A stretch of DNA of 64,000 nucleotides from an uncultured bacterium (GCA_937920515.1 CALEUG010000011.1:1-64000), one strand, 5' to 3'. Shown: positions 26,398 to 34,808, counted from the first letter of the stretch. Numbers and translations: made by a program. Notes: generated by a model not told the origin, from the sequence alone.

Positions 26398-27120
26398 ATG
26401 CCGCAACTTTATGCTCAAAAAAATGCTTTCATTCTTCTCAACGGGGTCAGGGCCTTTTCAGGGTTTCCCTATCTGATGACCTGCATTGTCAGGTCCTTTT
26501 ATCACTTCATCCTGCTCCCAAAACACTGGAGCCGGGAAACCTGTTTGGAAATGGCCAGGCTTCAGGTCCTGAGAAACAGGCTTGACACCTGGCTGGTTTT
26601 CAACAAGGAATATATTATTAAGCACCCGGCTTATGGACCGCCTGAGAAAGTAGCTGCACCACCAGCCTGTACCATTTTCCTGGCAGACCGCCTCATGCCC
26701 GCCCGCGAGATAACCGTAGATGAAGACCTGAAGCAACGAAAAGCTCAGCTCAATAAGGTCATCGAAAATGTCACCGAACAGGGCGGTTACGTAACCGGCG
26801 ACCTGAACAAGGGGGGCCGCCGTCCCAGCCCGAAAGAGGTCAGAAAAATCAAAGGTTTGCAGCCAGACAGGGTACCCAAAGGACTTAAAAGGTGTCCGGA
26901 GTGCGGTTATTACCGGGGCGAATGCCTTGACAACAATCCGGTGCACAAGGGGCTGTTAATGAAAGTTTACTGCCGGTGCCAAAACGACAACCTTTGCGCC
27001 CGCTGTGGCCGGCTGCTGGCCGAATTCAAACTCAACGCCAATTTCTATGAGGCAAAGACCGGGAGCATCTTGCATGTTCCCGGGTTCTGCTGTTTCCGGC
27101 ACAAATGCCCGCCATCATGA
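26398..27120 (+). CDS. uncharacterised Cys-rich protein behind leader RNA
   Basis: About 240 residues that I do not recognise. The start at 26398 has GGAGGAG upstream; the longer frame has none. The N-terminal half is mixed alpha with aromatic clusters. The C-terminal 80 residues carry three cysteine groups (CPECGYYRGEC, CRCQNDNLCARCG, and CCFRHKC near the end) that look like paired zinc ribbons. No signal peptide or clear membrane helix. Because expression appears to be gated by the SAM-like attenuator, a link to sulfur, methionine or methylation metabolism is possible, but this is inference. Confidence 0.65.
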   Translation: MPQLYAQKNAFILLNGVRAFSGFPYLMTCIVRSFYHFILLPKHWSRETCLEMARLQVLRNRLDTWLVFNKEYIIKHPAYGPPEKVAAPPACTIFLADRLMPAREITVDEDLKQRKAQLNKVIENVTEQGGYVTGDLNKGGRRPSPKEVRKIKGLQPDRVPKGLKRCPECGYYRGECLDNNPVHKGLLMKVYCRCQNDNLCARCGRLLAEFKLNANFYEAKTGSILHVPGFCCFRHKCPPS

Positions 27121-27125
27121 ACAGA

Positions 27126-27225
27126 GGGGACACCGTACAGTGTCCCCGAATTTTTCCCCATATGGCCAAAATCAACAGAAATAAATAACAGATTAAAAAT
27201 TGTGGGGACACTGTACGGTGTCCCC
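27126..27225. repeat. composite palindromic element, copy C
   Basis: 100 bp. First palindrome 27126-27147 (CGTACA centre, one asymmetry), second 27204-27225 (TGTACG centre), same interior as copies A and B. It ends 2 bp before the stop codon of the ABC ATPase gene, so it supplies the 3' hairpin of that operon. Confidence 0.93.
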
Positions 27226-27227
27226 AT

Positions 27228-27977
27228 TTAGTCGGAAAAGACACAGCGGCGGTCTTCCAGCAGCGTTTTAACCCTTTCCACCCCTTCTTCTTTAACGACA
27301 AAAGACCGGCAGATACGGCCATCAACCAGCTCGACAACTCTTTCCGCTCTAAGAGCAATTTCCCGGTCATGGGTAACCATGATCAAGGTTGTTCCCAGCT
27401 CCCGGATCATCCCGGTCATCACTTCCAGCACGGCAAAACCTGTCTCCCGGTCGAGATTGCCCGTGGGTTCGTCAGCCAGGACTATCCTGGGATCGTTTAT
27501 CAAGGCCCTGGCGATGGCGGTTCTCTGCTGTTCGCCACCAGAAATTTCTGCCGGGTATTTATCCTTCAGTTGAGATATGCCAATAGCCGACATCAATTCC
27601 AGCGCCTTCCTGTAAATCGCCCCCTCAGGTCTTCCGGCCTCAATCCAGACCGGAAGCAATACATTTTCTAAAACTGTGAATTCCGGAAGCAGATAATGAA
27701 ATTGAAAAATGAAGCCCAGGTGGCGATTGCGGTATTCCGAATAGTCGTTGACCTCCCCCCTGGAAAAATCCTGGCCATCAATTATCAGTTGCCCCGAGGT
27801 GGGTCGCTCCAGCAGTCCCAGAATGTTGAGGAGCGTGCTTTTGCCAGACCCCGAAGGTCCGATTACCGCGGTGAAACTCCCTTTCTCAAAACTATAGGTA
27901 ATATTTTTTAGCACCAGGGTCTTAACCAGCTGACCGTAGGACTTGGTCAGGTCTTTAACCACCACTATCTCAGCCAT
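27228..27977 (-). CDS. ABC transporter ATPase, LolD/MacB type
   Basis: 249 residues. Walker A GPSGSGKST, Q-loop FQFHYLLPEFTV, signature SGGEQQRTAIARAL, Walker B IVLADEPTGNLD and H-loop VTHD are complete and of the LolD/MacB/FtsE type. A C-terminal tail of about 30 residues exceeds minimal LolD. Overlaps the permease gene upstream by 8 bases. Powers a type VII (mechanotransmission) ABC system rather than a classical transporter. Confidence 0.93.
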   Translation of the reverse strand: MAEIVVVKDLTKSYGQLVKTLVLKNITYSFEKGSFTAVIGPSGSGKSTLLNILGLLERPTSGQLIIDGQDFSRGEVNDYSEYRNRHLGFIFQFHYLLPEFTVLENVLLPVWIEAGRPEGAIYRKALELMSAIGISQLKDKYPAEISGGEQQRTAIARALINDPRIVLADEPTGNLDRETGFAVLEVMTGMIRELGTTLIMVTHDREIALRAERVVELVDGRICRSFVVKEEGVERVKTLLEDRRCVFSD

Positions 27978-29178
27978 AGCGTATAACCTCTATAGGAGTC
28001 AGGCGAGCCGCTTTTCTGGCCGGAGATAGCGAGGCCAGAGACGAGATGACAACAGCCAGGATGGCCGGCACGATAAAATTCGCCGCCTCCAGCTTAAGAT
28101 CAAAAGTGGCCGCGCCGAGGACCTCGGTGAAAAAAATGCTCAGGGCATAACCGACGATTATGCCCGTCAGCGACCCGCTCAGCCCGATGGTTAACCCCTG
28201 AATCAAGAAAATCCTGGCCGCCCCGCGATTATCAACCCCGATGGCTTTGAGAATTCCCAGCTGCCTTGATTTCTGAATGGCCGATATTCCCAGCACGCTG
28301 GCTATTCCCAGAGATATCGAAAAAAGAATAAAGAACTGGATAAGATTGGAGGAAGTGCTCTGCGAGCGCAGGGCTGTCAGCAGCTCCCTGTTTCTTTCCT
28401 GCCAGGACTCGATGTTAACCCGGCTGAATTCATTTCTCCAGGCCGAGGCCAGTTTCTCAGCCTTGAAGACGTCCAGAATTTGTACTTCTATCATGTTTAT
28501 GCCGGTAAGCGACAGAAATTTCTGCCCCCGCTCCAGCGACATAAAAACGATAGAATTAGCCGGAGCCGAGCCGAGGTCAATTATTCCGCTGACGGTGAAA
28601 AAGGCTCCTGAACCGCGGTCATTTCTTATGAACAGCCTGTCTCCGGGTTGCAATTGAAATTTTTCGGCCACGTTCAACCCGACAATTACCGACTCGCCTG
28701 AAAGCAGGGCCTGACCTGAACTCAAATTTTTATTAAATTTATAGATAACCGCTCCCTGGGCGGGGTCGACTCCTTTTATGGCCACGGCGACACTGATACC
28801 GTTCCTCTCTATAAAGCCCTGACCGGAAGCAACCGGGCATATGGCTTTAAGGCCCGACTGTTTTTTAAGCCATTCCAGGTACTGTTCCCATTGCAGGATT
28901 TCCCGGTCAGAAACTACCGGGGCTTTACGGTAATCAAGAATTTGCCCCGATTCAGCCAGTATGGAAGTCGGGTAGGCCTCTCTGGGTAACATGATTATAT
29001 GAGGCGAGGTGCCCACGGTGCGTTCGACCAGGCTTACCTGGAGGCCGCCGATCAGGGAATTCAGGAAAAACTGGACAGCCACACCCATAGCCACACCGCC
29101 AAAAATAAGCAGGGTCTGAAACCGGCCTTTTACCAAAAATCTAAAAGCGATGTATAACTCGTAGGGTCGAATTATCAT
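27970..29178 (-). CDS. FtsX/MacB-like ABC permease
   Basis: 402 residues. One N-terminal helix (about 20-45), a large periplasmic domain (about 50-270), and three C-terminal helices (FFILFSISLGIASVLGIS, then GLTIGLSGSLTGIIVGYAL and the final one) form the FtsX/LolC/MacB layout. The family motif KSRQLGILKAIG is present in the coupling region. It overlaps the adaptor gene by 4 bases. Cargo could be lipoproteins or toxic compounds. Confidence 0.92.
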   Translation of the reverse strand: MIIRPYELYIAFRFLVKGRFQTLLIFGGVAMGVAVQFFLNSLIGGLQVSLVERTVGTSPHIIMLPREAYPTSILAESGQILDYRKAPVVSDREILQWEQYLEWLKKQSGLKAICPVASGQGFIERNGISVAVAIKGVDPAQGAVIYKFNKNLSSGQALLSGESVIVGLNVAEKFQLQPGDRLFIRNDRGSGAFFTVSGIIDLGSAPANSIVFMSLERGQKFLSLTGINMIEVQILDVFKAEKLASAWRNEFSRVNIESWQERNRELLTALRSQSTSSNLIQFFILFSISLGIASVLGISAIQKSRQLGILKAIGVDNRGAARIFLIQGLTIGLSGSLTGIIVGYALSIFFTEVLGAATFDLKLEAANFIVPAILAVVISSLASLSPARKAARLTPIEVIRYG

Positions 29179-30386
29179 AGGGAAATTGCCCTTTTGCTCA
29201 TTTTTATTTTTTTGGGATTAGACTCAGCCGGCGCGTTCAGGATTATCTGGCCTGGTTTCAGGTTCCTGGCTATGGCCAGTCGTTCCCCTGTTCTCCTGTA
29301 ATCGATTCGATGTTTTCTGGCCGTATTTTCTTCCCACAGCCAGACAAATTCCCCTTCCGGGCCCCTCTTGATCAGGCTTACTGGAAAAGCCAGTGCCTGT
29401 TCAAACCTTTCAGCCAGGATTTCAGCCTTGCCGGCCAGCCCGAACTTGATGAAGGACACGTCTTCCCGGACCTCAATCCTCAGCTCGCAGGTGTTGGTCT
29501 CCCGGTCAATTTCAGTGCAGACATAGACAACCTCGGCTTCTATTTTTCTGTCGGGAAAAGCATCCAGGACAACAAAGGCCTTAAGCCCCGGTTTCAAGAA
29601 AGGCAATTCTCGCTGGTCGGCATTCAGAACAAAATTCCACCTCTTGTCTTCCAGCATGGTCAGGGCTCGTTTTCCGGGCGTTACCCTTTCACCGGGCTGG
29701 ACATTTATGTTCAAGATTTTTCCATCAAACGGTGCCAGAAGGGAAGTCTCTTCCAGGTTGCGCCGGGAGAGTTCCAGCCGCGACCTGGCTATTTCCAGCT
29801 CGTTCTGAAGACTGGCCAGCAACCCGCTTTTCTCGAAATTTTCCAGCTCCGTCCGGGCCTGGTTCAGGCGAGATTCAGCTTTCTTGTATTCGTTTTCCAC
29901 CCTCTCCAGGTCCGATTTGGTTACGCCGCCTGCTGCTTCCAGCTTGCGATAGCGGTCCAGGGTGGATCGGGCTTGCTGCAGATTTATCTCGGCTTCCCGG
30001 AGTCTCTCCTTGAGATTGGGGAGCATTTCTTCCCTGGCGTTCTGCAGGCGGAGTTCTATAGACTTCAGCGAAGACTGGTCTATGGCCAGTTGCTGCTTTT
30101 GTTTGAAGTCATCAAGCTGAATGAGTTTCTGACCCTTTTTAACTGAATCACCTTCGCTGACCAGCACTTCTTTTACTGTTCCTTCCTGCTGGAAAGTCAT
30201 GTCCAGCGGCTTCGGATACCCGACCGAACAGCTGGCCAGAATGGTGTAGTCGAAATCCCTCTGCTCCAGGACGAAATAATCAACCTCTTTTTTCCGCAGG
30301 GATAAAAACAGGGTCAGGATAACAATTCCAATAATTAAGGCACCAAGGAAATATTTTCTTTTTTTCCTCTTCCCGCTTTCTGACAT
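29175..30386 (-). CDS. HlyD-like periplasmic adaptor of the ABC system
   Basis: 403-residue membrane fusion protein. An N-terminal anchor helix (about 12-27) precedes lipoyl-like halves (GTVKEVLVSEGDSVKKGQKLIQL and FDGKILNINVQPGERV) flanking a long coiled-coil hairpin (about 80-195), then a beta-barrel. First gene of the adaptor-permease-ATPase operon, all overlapping by 4-8 bases. It connects the permease to an outer-membrane partner not encoded here. Confidence 0.9.
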   Translation of the reverse strand: MSESGKRKKRKYFLGALIIGIVILTLFLSLRKKEVDYFVLEQRDFDYTILASCSVGYPKPLDMTFQQEGTVKEVLVSEGDSVKKGQKLIQLDDFKQKQQLAIDQSSLKSIELRLQNAREEMLPNLKERLREAEINLQQARSTLDRYRKLEAAGGVTKSDLERVENEYKKAESRLNQARTELENFEKSGLLASLQNELEIARSRLELSRRNLEETSLLAPFDGKILNINVQPGERVTPGKRALTMLEDKRWNFVLNADQRELPFLKPGLKAFVVLDAFPDRKIEAEVVYVCTEIDRETNTCELRIEVREDVSFIKFGLAGKAEILAERFEQALAFPVSLIKRGPEGEFVWLWEENTARKHRIDYRRTGERLAIARNLKPGQIILNAPAESNPKKIKMSKRAISL

Positions 30387-30500
30387 CTTTGCCTTTCTCC
30401 AATCTTACGCAATATACCTTTAATGATTATATACCCTAATTTTTCCTCTACACAAATTAAACGACCAATGGAGCCAGACATCCCGGCAGAGCTAAACAGA

Positions 30501-30599
30501 GGGGACACCGTACAGTGACCCTGTATTTTTCCCCATATAGCAGAGATCAGACAAAAAAATAACAGATAAGAAAATGTGGGGACACTGTACGGTGTCCCC
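30501..30599. repeat. composite palindromic element, copy D
   Basis: 99 bp. The first palindrome (30501-30522) is degenerate (GTGACCCT instead of GTGTCCCC); the second (30578-30599) is nearly perfect. Same orientation as copies A-C. Together with copy C it brackets the adaptor-permease-ATPase operon. Confidence 0.9.
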
Positions 30600-30730
30600 T
30601 CTGCTTCTGGCTAATCTCATCCCCAAATCTATCCCCCAGACCAGCCAGAAGACAACCCAATTTCGAGTAGATTTTCTCGTGAGGCAACGAATCGTTTTCA
30701 AGTAGATTTTAAGTGTGGCAATTCGTAATC

Positions 30731-30759
30731 TTGACAGATGTTAGATTAATTGCTATTTT
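30731..30759 (+). promoter_or_regulatory. strong sigma70-like promoter
   Basis: TTGACA at 30731-30736, 17-bp spacer, TATTTT at 30754-30759 preceded by TGC (extended -10). Expected start of transcription is near 30766, giving a roughly 245-base leader for the asparagine synthetase gene. Confidence 0.65.
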
Positions 30760-30768
30760 AATTTACAA

Positions 30769-30918
30769 ATGAAAGATTTTATGGCCAGAAAAAGAAGTGA
30801 ATCAGAATTAACGGCCGCATTTTTTGCTTTCCCGCTGCTATTTCTCTTTAATTCTCCTTCTCATATCTTTTCTGGCCTGAATTCAGCCAGCAATTTCAAC
30901 AATAACGTCCCCGTTTGA
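30769..30918 (+). CDS. possible Asn-rich leader peptide
   Basis: Open frame of 49 codons in the leader of the asparagine synthetase gene. The last residues are LNSASNFNNNVPV, with five asparagines in ten positions. The stop codon lies inside a hairpin (CGTCCCC/GGGGACG, 30906-30925). This is the arrangement expected for an attenuation peptide sensing Asn-tRNA supply. Against it: no Shine-Dalgarno site (ATG sits about 3 bases after the predicted transcription start), no U-run after the hairpin, and the hairpin resembles the window's repeat family. Tentative. Confidence 0.35.
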   Translation: MKDFMARKRSESELTAAFFAFPLLFLFNSPSHIFSGLNSASNFNNNVPV

Positions 30919-30925
30919 GGGGACG
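30906..30925 (+). promoter_or_regulatory. hairpin overlapping leader-peptide stop
   Basis: Seven-pair stem CGTCCCC / GGGGACG with loop GTTTGA, starting right after the Asn codons and spanning the stop. A ribosome stalled on the Asn codons would cover or free this stem. No U-tract follows. Confidence 0.45.
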
Positions 30926-31009
30926 AAACTACCTGACCGATACCATTACCATCTTGTTTAAATCCTGCTAATCTGCTTAATTTTCAACCAATTTTCCAGG
31001 GAGGAAAAA

Positions 31010-31936
31010 ATGATTGATTTAGACATATTTCTGGCCGAGCTGGAGTCGCCCCGATTAAAGCTGGCCATTTCGGTCCAGACCAAACTTATTTCTCTGATAC
31101 GGCAGTTTCTGCTGCAGGAAGGCCTGAAAGAATTGCTACCGGTGATTATCTCTCCGATAACCGACCCCCTGACCGACTACCGGGTACGGAGCGAAGTGGA
31201 ATGTTACGGGTTCAAGTACCACATCACCAAGAGCATGATCTTTCACAAACAGCTGGCCATCAAGTTGTTTGATAGAATCTTCTGTTTTTCGCCAAATGTC
31301 AGGATCGAATCGGAAGAGAGAAAAAATAGCGGTCGCCACCTGATAGAATTTGTTCAGGTTGACCTGGAACTGAGATATGCCAACCGGGAACAGGTAATTG
31401 GTTTTGGAGAAAGGCTATTCTCCTTTGTCCTGGGCAAAATTGCGATTGAAGCTGAACCTGAGTTAAAGTCTCTCGGAAGAAAATTGCCGCCGTTCAGGCC
31501 ACCTTTCCAGCGCCTGACCTATCGGCAAGCCGTTCTTGACTATGGTGATGATTTTGAGCTCAAACTTTCTGCTGACCTGAAGGAGCCTATCTGGATAGTG
31601 GACTTTCCGGAAGAAGCCAGAGAGTTTTATGACCGGGAAGACCCGGAAAGGCCGGGTGTGCTGGTTGATATGGACCTGATCTATCCTGAAGGCTTTGGGG
31701 AAGCTCTTTCGGGTGGAGAGCGTGAGTACCGGGTGGAAAGAATCAGGGAAAGAATAGCAAGAAAGGGCATAGATTTGCAGGCATACGGGATTTATCTTGA
31801 CCTGGCGGCTAAAGGACTTTATCCTTCGGCCGGCTTTGGCTTTGGTCTGGAAAGACTGACCAGGTTTGTCTGCGGACTTCAGGACGTGGCTGAGACCAGA
31901 CTCTTTGCTAAAAAGCCAGGAATATTCAGCCTGTAA
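31010..31936 (+). CDS. asparagine synthetase, AsnRS-related type
   Basis: 308-residue class II aminoacyl-tRNA synthetase catalytic core without an anticodon-binding domain. Motif 2 includes FSPNVRIESEER and HLIEFVQVD; motif 3 is GFGFGLERLTRFV. This is the layout of the archaeal AS-AR enzymes, AsnRS paralogues that amidate aspartate to asparagine with ATP and ammonia. A full-length AsnRS would have about 100 more N-terminal residues. GGGAGG precedes the ATG. Ammonia could come from the methylaspartate pathway. Alternative: a truncated aspartyl/asparaginyl-tRNA synthetase paralogue of other function. Confidence 0.82.
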   Translation: MIDLDIFLAELESPRLKLAISVQTKLISLIRQFLLQEGLKELLPVIISPITDPLTDYRVRSEVECYGFKYHITKSMIFHKQLAIKLFDRIFCFSPNVRIESEERKNSGRHLIEFVQVDLELRYANREQVIGFGERLFSFVLGKIAIEAEPELKSLGRKLPPFRPPFQRLTYRQAVLDYGDDFELKLSADLKEPIWIVDFPEEAREFYDREDPERPGVLVDMDLIYPEGFGEALSGGEREYRVERIRERIARKGIDLQAYGIYLDLAAKGLYPSAGFGFGLERLTRFVCGLQDVAETRLFAKKPGIFSL

Positions 31937-31969
31937 AAGGGGGACACACTCTCGTGTCCCCCTTTTTTC
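31935..31969 (+). terminator. intrinsic terminator
   Basis: AAAA, nine-pair stem GGGGGACAC / GTGTCCCCC with loop ACTCTC, then TTTTTTC. It overlaps the stop codon of the asparagine synthetase gene and belongs to the GGGGACAC repeat family, showing that such elements can double as terminators. Confidence 0.88.
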
Positions 31970-31977
31970 TTTTTTTG

Positions 31978-32008
31978 TTGACATATTATATAAATAAACT
32001 TTATATTT
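31978..32008 (+). promoter_or_regulatory. candidate promoter
   Basis: TTGACA at 31978-31983 and TATATT at 32003-32008, spacing 19 bp, in AT-rich sequence about 95 bp before the lipoprotein gene. The spacing is longer than ideal. Confidence 0.45.
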
Positions 32009-32102
32009 AGGGTAAACTATTTATGATTTTATTAAAATAAGGGGAAAAGGTGCTCCCCATTTCTCGGTTTGTTTTTTTGATTTCAAAATACACGGAGGGA
32101 AA

Positions 32103-32714
32103 ATGAAAAAACTTTTGGCTCTGGTGGTGGTCATTCTTCTAATTGCTTTCGTTTCCTGCAAGAAGGCAGAGGAAGGGAAAAACCTCAGGGCAGAAAAAGC
32201 TGCCAGCCAGGCGGAACAAAAAGCGGAAGAAACAAAATCCAAATCGGAACCTTCCAGAGAAGCCGAAAAAGCGCCCGAAAAAGTTACCGCCGTCGACTTC
32301 AAGCTACTGGAAGAATGGTTGCCCGAGAAGGCAGGCTGGACAAAGAGTAATGTCAGAGGGCAACAATTTTCTTATGGGGAGGGCCAGACTTCCATGGCTG
32401 AAGCGGATTACAGCTCCGGGAATAGCCGCATCCATGTACAGATATTGGATTCAGCCCGAATCAGCTGGACCATGGGTCAATTCCTGCAGATGGTTCAGAT
32501 GGGTTTTTCGGTCAAAGACGACACTCACTATGTTAAGACAATGAAGGTCGGCAATTACCCGGCCCTTGAAGAATATAACTACCAGCGAAAGCAGGGCCAG
32601 CTCCAGGTTCTGATAAAGGACAGGTTTCTGATCACCATCAGCGGCAACAAACTTGACAATACCGATATCCTGCATGATTTCTTCAGGGCCTTTGACCTGA
32701 AAAAATTTGATTAA
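32103..32714 (+). CDS. lipoprotein of unknown function
   Basis: 203 residues: lipoprotein signal (LLIAFVSC, Cys about 19), a highly charged Lys/Glu/Ala linker (about 20-60), and a compact alpha/beta domain (about 62-203) with repeated strands such as FLQMVQMGFSV and GNYPALEEYNY. No family recognised. The domain has the feel of small surface lipoproteins whose role is binding. GGAGGG precedes the ATG. Confidence 0.75.
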   Translation: MKKLLALVVVILLIAFVSCKKAEEGKNLRAEKAASQAEQKAEETKSKSEPSREAEKAPEKVTAVDFKLLEEWLPEKAGWTKSNVRGQQFSYGEGQTSMAEADYSSGNSRIHVQILDSARISWTMGQFLQMVQMGFSVKDDTHYVKTMKVGNYPALEEYNYQRKQGQLQVLIKDRFLITISGNKLDNTDILHDFFRAFDLKKFD

Positions 32715-32755
32715 ATAAGGCCACCACTTTCCGGCTGCCGATAAAAAAAGTGTGG

Positions 32756-32863
32756 AAATAGAGTATGCCTGCAGGTATCTCCGATTTTTTCCCAATAAAA
32801 CAGTAGTCAGCACAACAAAATAACAGACAAAAAAATAATGGGTAAATCTTCAGGTGTTCCCGA
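32756..32863. repeat. degenerate composite palindromic element, copy E
   Basis: Shares the layout of copies A-D (palindrome, TTTTTTCCC, AATAACAGA-A-rich, palindrome), but both palindromes are decayed (AGTATGCCTGCAGGTATCT; TAAATCTTCAGGTGTTCCC). Lies after the lipoprotein gene. Confidence 0.65.
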
Positions 32864-32882
32864 ATTTAAAACCCGGGGCCAA

Positions 32883-32914
32883 AAATTGGGGAATGAGTAT
32901 TGTGTCCCCCGTTT
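32883..32914. repeat. GGGGAATGAGTATTGTGTCCCC repeat, partial copy
   Basis: 32-bp match to the right half of the 68-bp repeats at 34741 and 36872. It reaches the stop codon of the convergent TPR gene. Itself an imperfect palindrome. Confidence 0.85.
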
Positions 32915-34686
32915 TAATTAAAGAAATTCCCGTATTTTTTCAGGAATTCTTCGTGAACCTCCCTGGCCCGGCTGACGATCTGTTCAAATCGCGTGTCTCC
33001 CCGGAGGTTTTTGAGACAAGGGTCATTAATAAGTTTCTGGTATGGATAGAAGGTTCCTTCTGAAATCTCTTTCCGCATCGCCTGGATGGCCTCGTCCTTC
33101 ATCCCCAGCATCGCATAGACAGTTGACCCTGCTGACAGAGAGAGGGCTTTTTCTCTTTCTCCCCGGGCAGCATAAAGCTGGGCCTTGTACTCAGTCAAGA
33201 CCCAGAAGCCAGGCTCCACTCTTTCGAGTTCTGCCAGCAACTTCTCAGCCTCATCGTATCTTCCCAACTGGATCATGTGCCTGGCCATGTGCCCGAGACA
33301 GAACGGATTTTGAGGATTCAGTCTCAGGGCCTCCTTTAAGTAAAGTTCAGATTTCTCAAAATCACCCAGGCCCCGATAACAGGTGGCCAGAATGGTCCTG
33401 GAAAAAATATAGAACGGAGCGAGTTCAATGCTTTTCAAAAAGAAAGGAATAGCCCATTCGAATAACCCAATCTCAGATAGCGAATACCCGATTCCGGTAC
33501 AAACCATGTGGCTGTTGGGCCCTTTTTCGTAGGCAATCCGGTATTTTTCGAACGCCTTATCGTATTCACAGCTGAGGAAGTAATTGAAACCTTTGGCCAG
33601 GTTTGAGCCCGCGTATTCAGGGTCAAGCTGGTAGGCTTTTTCTCCATAGGAGACGACCTGCTTCAGGTCTTCTTCTCTATATGTGAGCGAATATTTATGC
33701 CAGTAAGCCCAGGCTAATCCAAGGTAGGTCTGGGCATAGCCCGGGTCAATTTCCTTTGCGGCCTCAAACATTTCCAGGGCCTTGATAAAATCTTCTTCCC
33801 TGTAGGTCACCACATACCTGCTGTTTATGAAATACATTCCCTGAAGGTAGGCTTCGTAGAGCTTCATATTATCGGGCCGTCCTGCCCTGAGCGCCTCAAT
33901 TGATTCGGCACTGAGCTTTACCTGGAGGGCAGCGGCGATGGCCCGGGAAATTTCGTCCTGGATGGCGAAGACTCCGGATAACTTCCGGTCGTATCTGTCC
34001 GACCACAGATGAAAGCCACTTTCGGCATCGATCAGCTGGGCACTGACCCGAATCATATCTTCTTCTCTGCGGATGCTTCCCTCCAGGATATTGGCCACTC
34101 CCAGTTCGGCGGCAATCTCCTTGATGGACTTCCGGGTATCCCTGTAACGAACGACGGAGGTGCGGGAGATGACCTTGAGTTCCCTGATCCGGGCAAGCTG
34201 GCCGATGATCTCCTCGGTCATCCCGTCGCAGAAATACTCCTGGTCTTTTTGCGGACTCATATCAACGAAAGGCAGGACAGCCAGCGAGTTTTTCCAGACG
34301 GAGGTCGGAACTTCCTCTTTTGCAGTTTCTTTCAAGTGAAGTATCAGGTTGATATCGAGACCAATGGTAACCAGAATTATCAGAGGGATCAGAACTAATT
34401 CTGGTTTGAATTTCCTGGATTTTTCCCGGCCGGCAAACCACCTCCAGGTCAGGGTAACAAGGAGTGTGCCCACCAGGGTGATGATTGTCAGATCAAGCAG
34501 CTTTTCCGGAAGATGGTAATGAACCACCAGAACCCAGTGAATAATTTCATAGACCAGCCACCCGCCCCCGACAAACCCGGCCAGGATTTCAATCATCCGC
34601 TTCTTTCTCATCTTGCCAGGGAATTCAGTGAGAGCAGAAGGTTGTGTTCTGGCGGCAGGCGGAGCTTGACGCCTGGTAGGACTCAT
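32914..34686 (-). CDS. membrane FlgO/TolB-like and TPR protein
   Basis: 590 residues. Three predicted N-terminal helices (about 30-52, 63-82, 98-115) are followed by a FlgO/adenylate-cyclase-associated domain (SLAVLPFVDMSPQKDQEYFCDG through DRKLSGVFAIQDEISRAIA, about 130-255) and then TPR repeats to the end. In related proteins this module follows a kinase, cyclase or winged-helix domain; here only membrane helices precede it, so the output is unclear. Probably a membrane scaffold or sensor. Its two flanks carry copies of the GTATTGTGTCCCC repeat. Confidence 0.85.
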   Translation of the reverse strand: MSPTRRQAPPAARTQPSALTEFPGKMRKKRMIEILAGFVGGGWLVYEIIHWVLVVHYHLPEKLLDLTIITLVGTLLVTLTWRWFAGREKSRKFKPELVLIPLIILVTIGLDINLILHLKETAKEEVPTSVWKNSLAVLPFVDMSPQKDQEYFCDGMTEEIIGQLARIRELKVISRTSVVRYRDTRKSIKEIAAELGVANILEGSIRREEDMIRVSAQLIDAESGFHLWSDRYDRKLSGVFAIQDEISRAIAAALQVKLSAESIEALRAGRPDNMKLYEAYLQGMYFINSRYVVTYREEDFIKALEMFEAAKEIDPGYAQTYLGLAWAYWHKYSLTYREEDLKQVVSYGEKAYQLDPEYAGSNLAKGFNYFLSCEYDKAFEKYRIAYEKGPNSHMVCTGIGYSLSEIGLFEWAIPFFLKSIELAPFYIFSRTILATCYRGLGDFEKSELYLKEALRLNPQNPFCLGHMARHMIQLGRYDEAEKLLAELERVEPGFWVLTEYKAQLYAARGEREKALSLSAGSTVYAMLGMKDEAIQAMRKEISEGTFYPYQKLINDPCLKNLRGDTRFEQIVSRAREVHEEFLKKYGNFFN

Positions 34687-34740
34687 GATTTCCCCTGACT
34701 CCCTTATTAACTTATAAGAAAGCGCAGGTTAAAGTCAATG

Positions 34741-34808
34741 AAAAGAGGGGACACCTGCAGGTGTCCCCTTAATTAAATTGGGGAATGAGTATTGTGTCCC
34801 CCGTTTAT
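34741..34808. repeat. 68-bp direct repeat, left copy
   Basis: Identical over 68 bp to 36872-36939. Contains the TGCA-centred palindrome (34747-34768), TTAATTAAATT, and the GGGGAATGAGTATTGTGTCCCC imperfect palindrome, ending CCGTTTAT. Overlaps a TATAAT (34806-34811), so the DUF4438 promoter begins within the repeat. Confidence 0.95.

Larger units (their letters stand above)
30387..30768. other. intergenic region with repeats
   Basis: Contains composite element copy D, a short degenerate tandem repeat at about 30666-30725 (AGTAGATTTT...GTG-GGCAA..AATTCG twice) and the promoter at 30731-30759. No gene is seen. Confidence 0.5.

Noticed and set aside
27032-27370. Leftward frame running through composite repeat C
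   Set aside because: Product of open frames created by the repeat and overlapping ends of two real genes; a similar frame at 30492-30701 arises from copy D.
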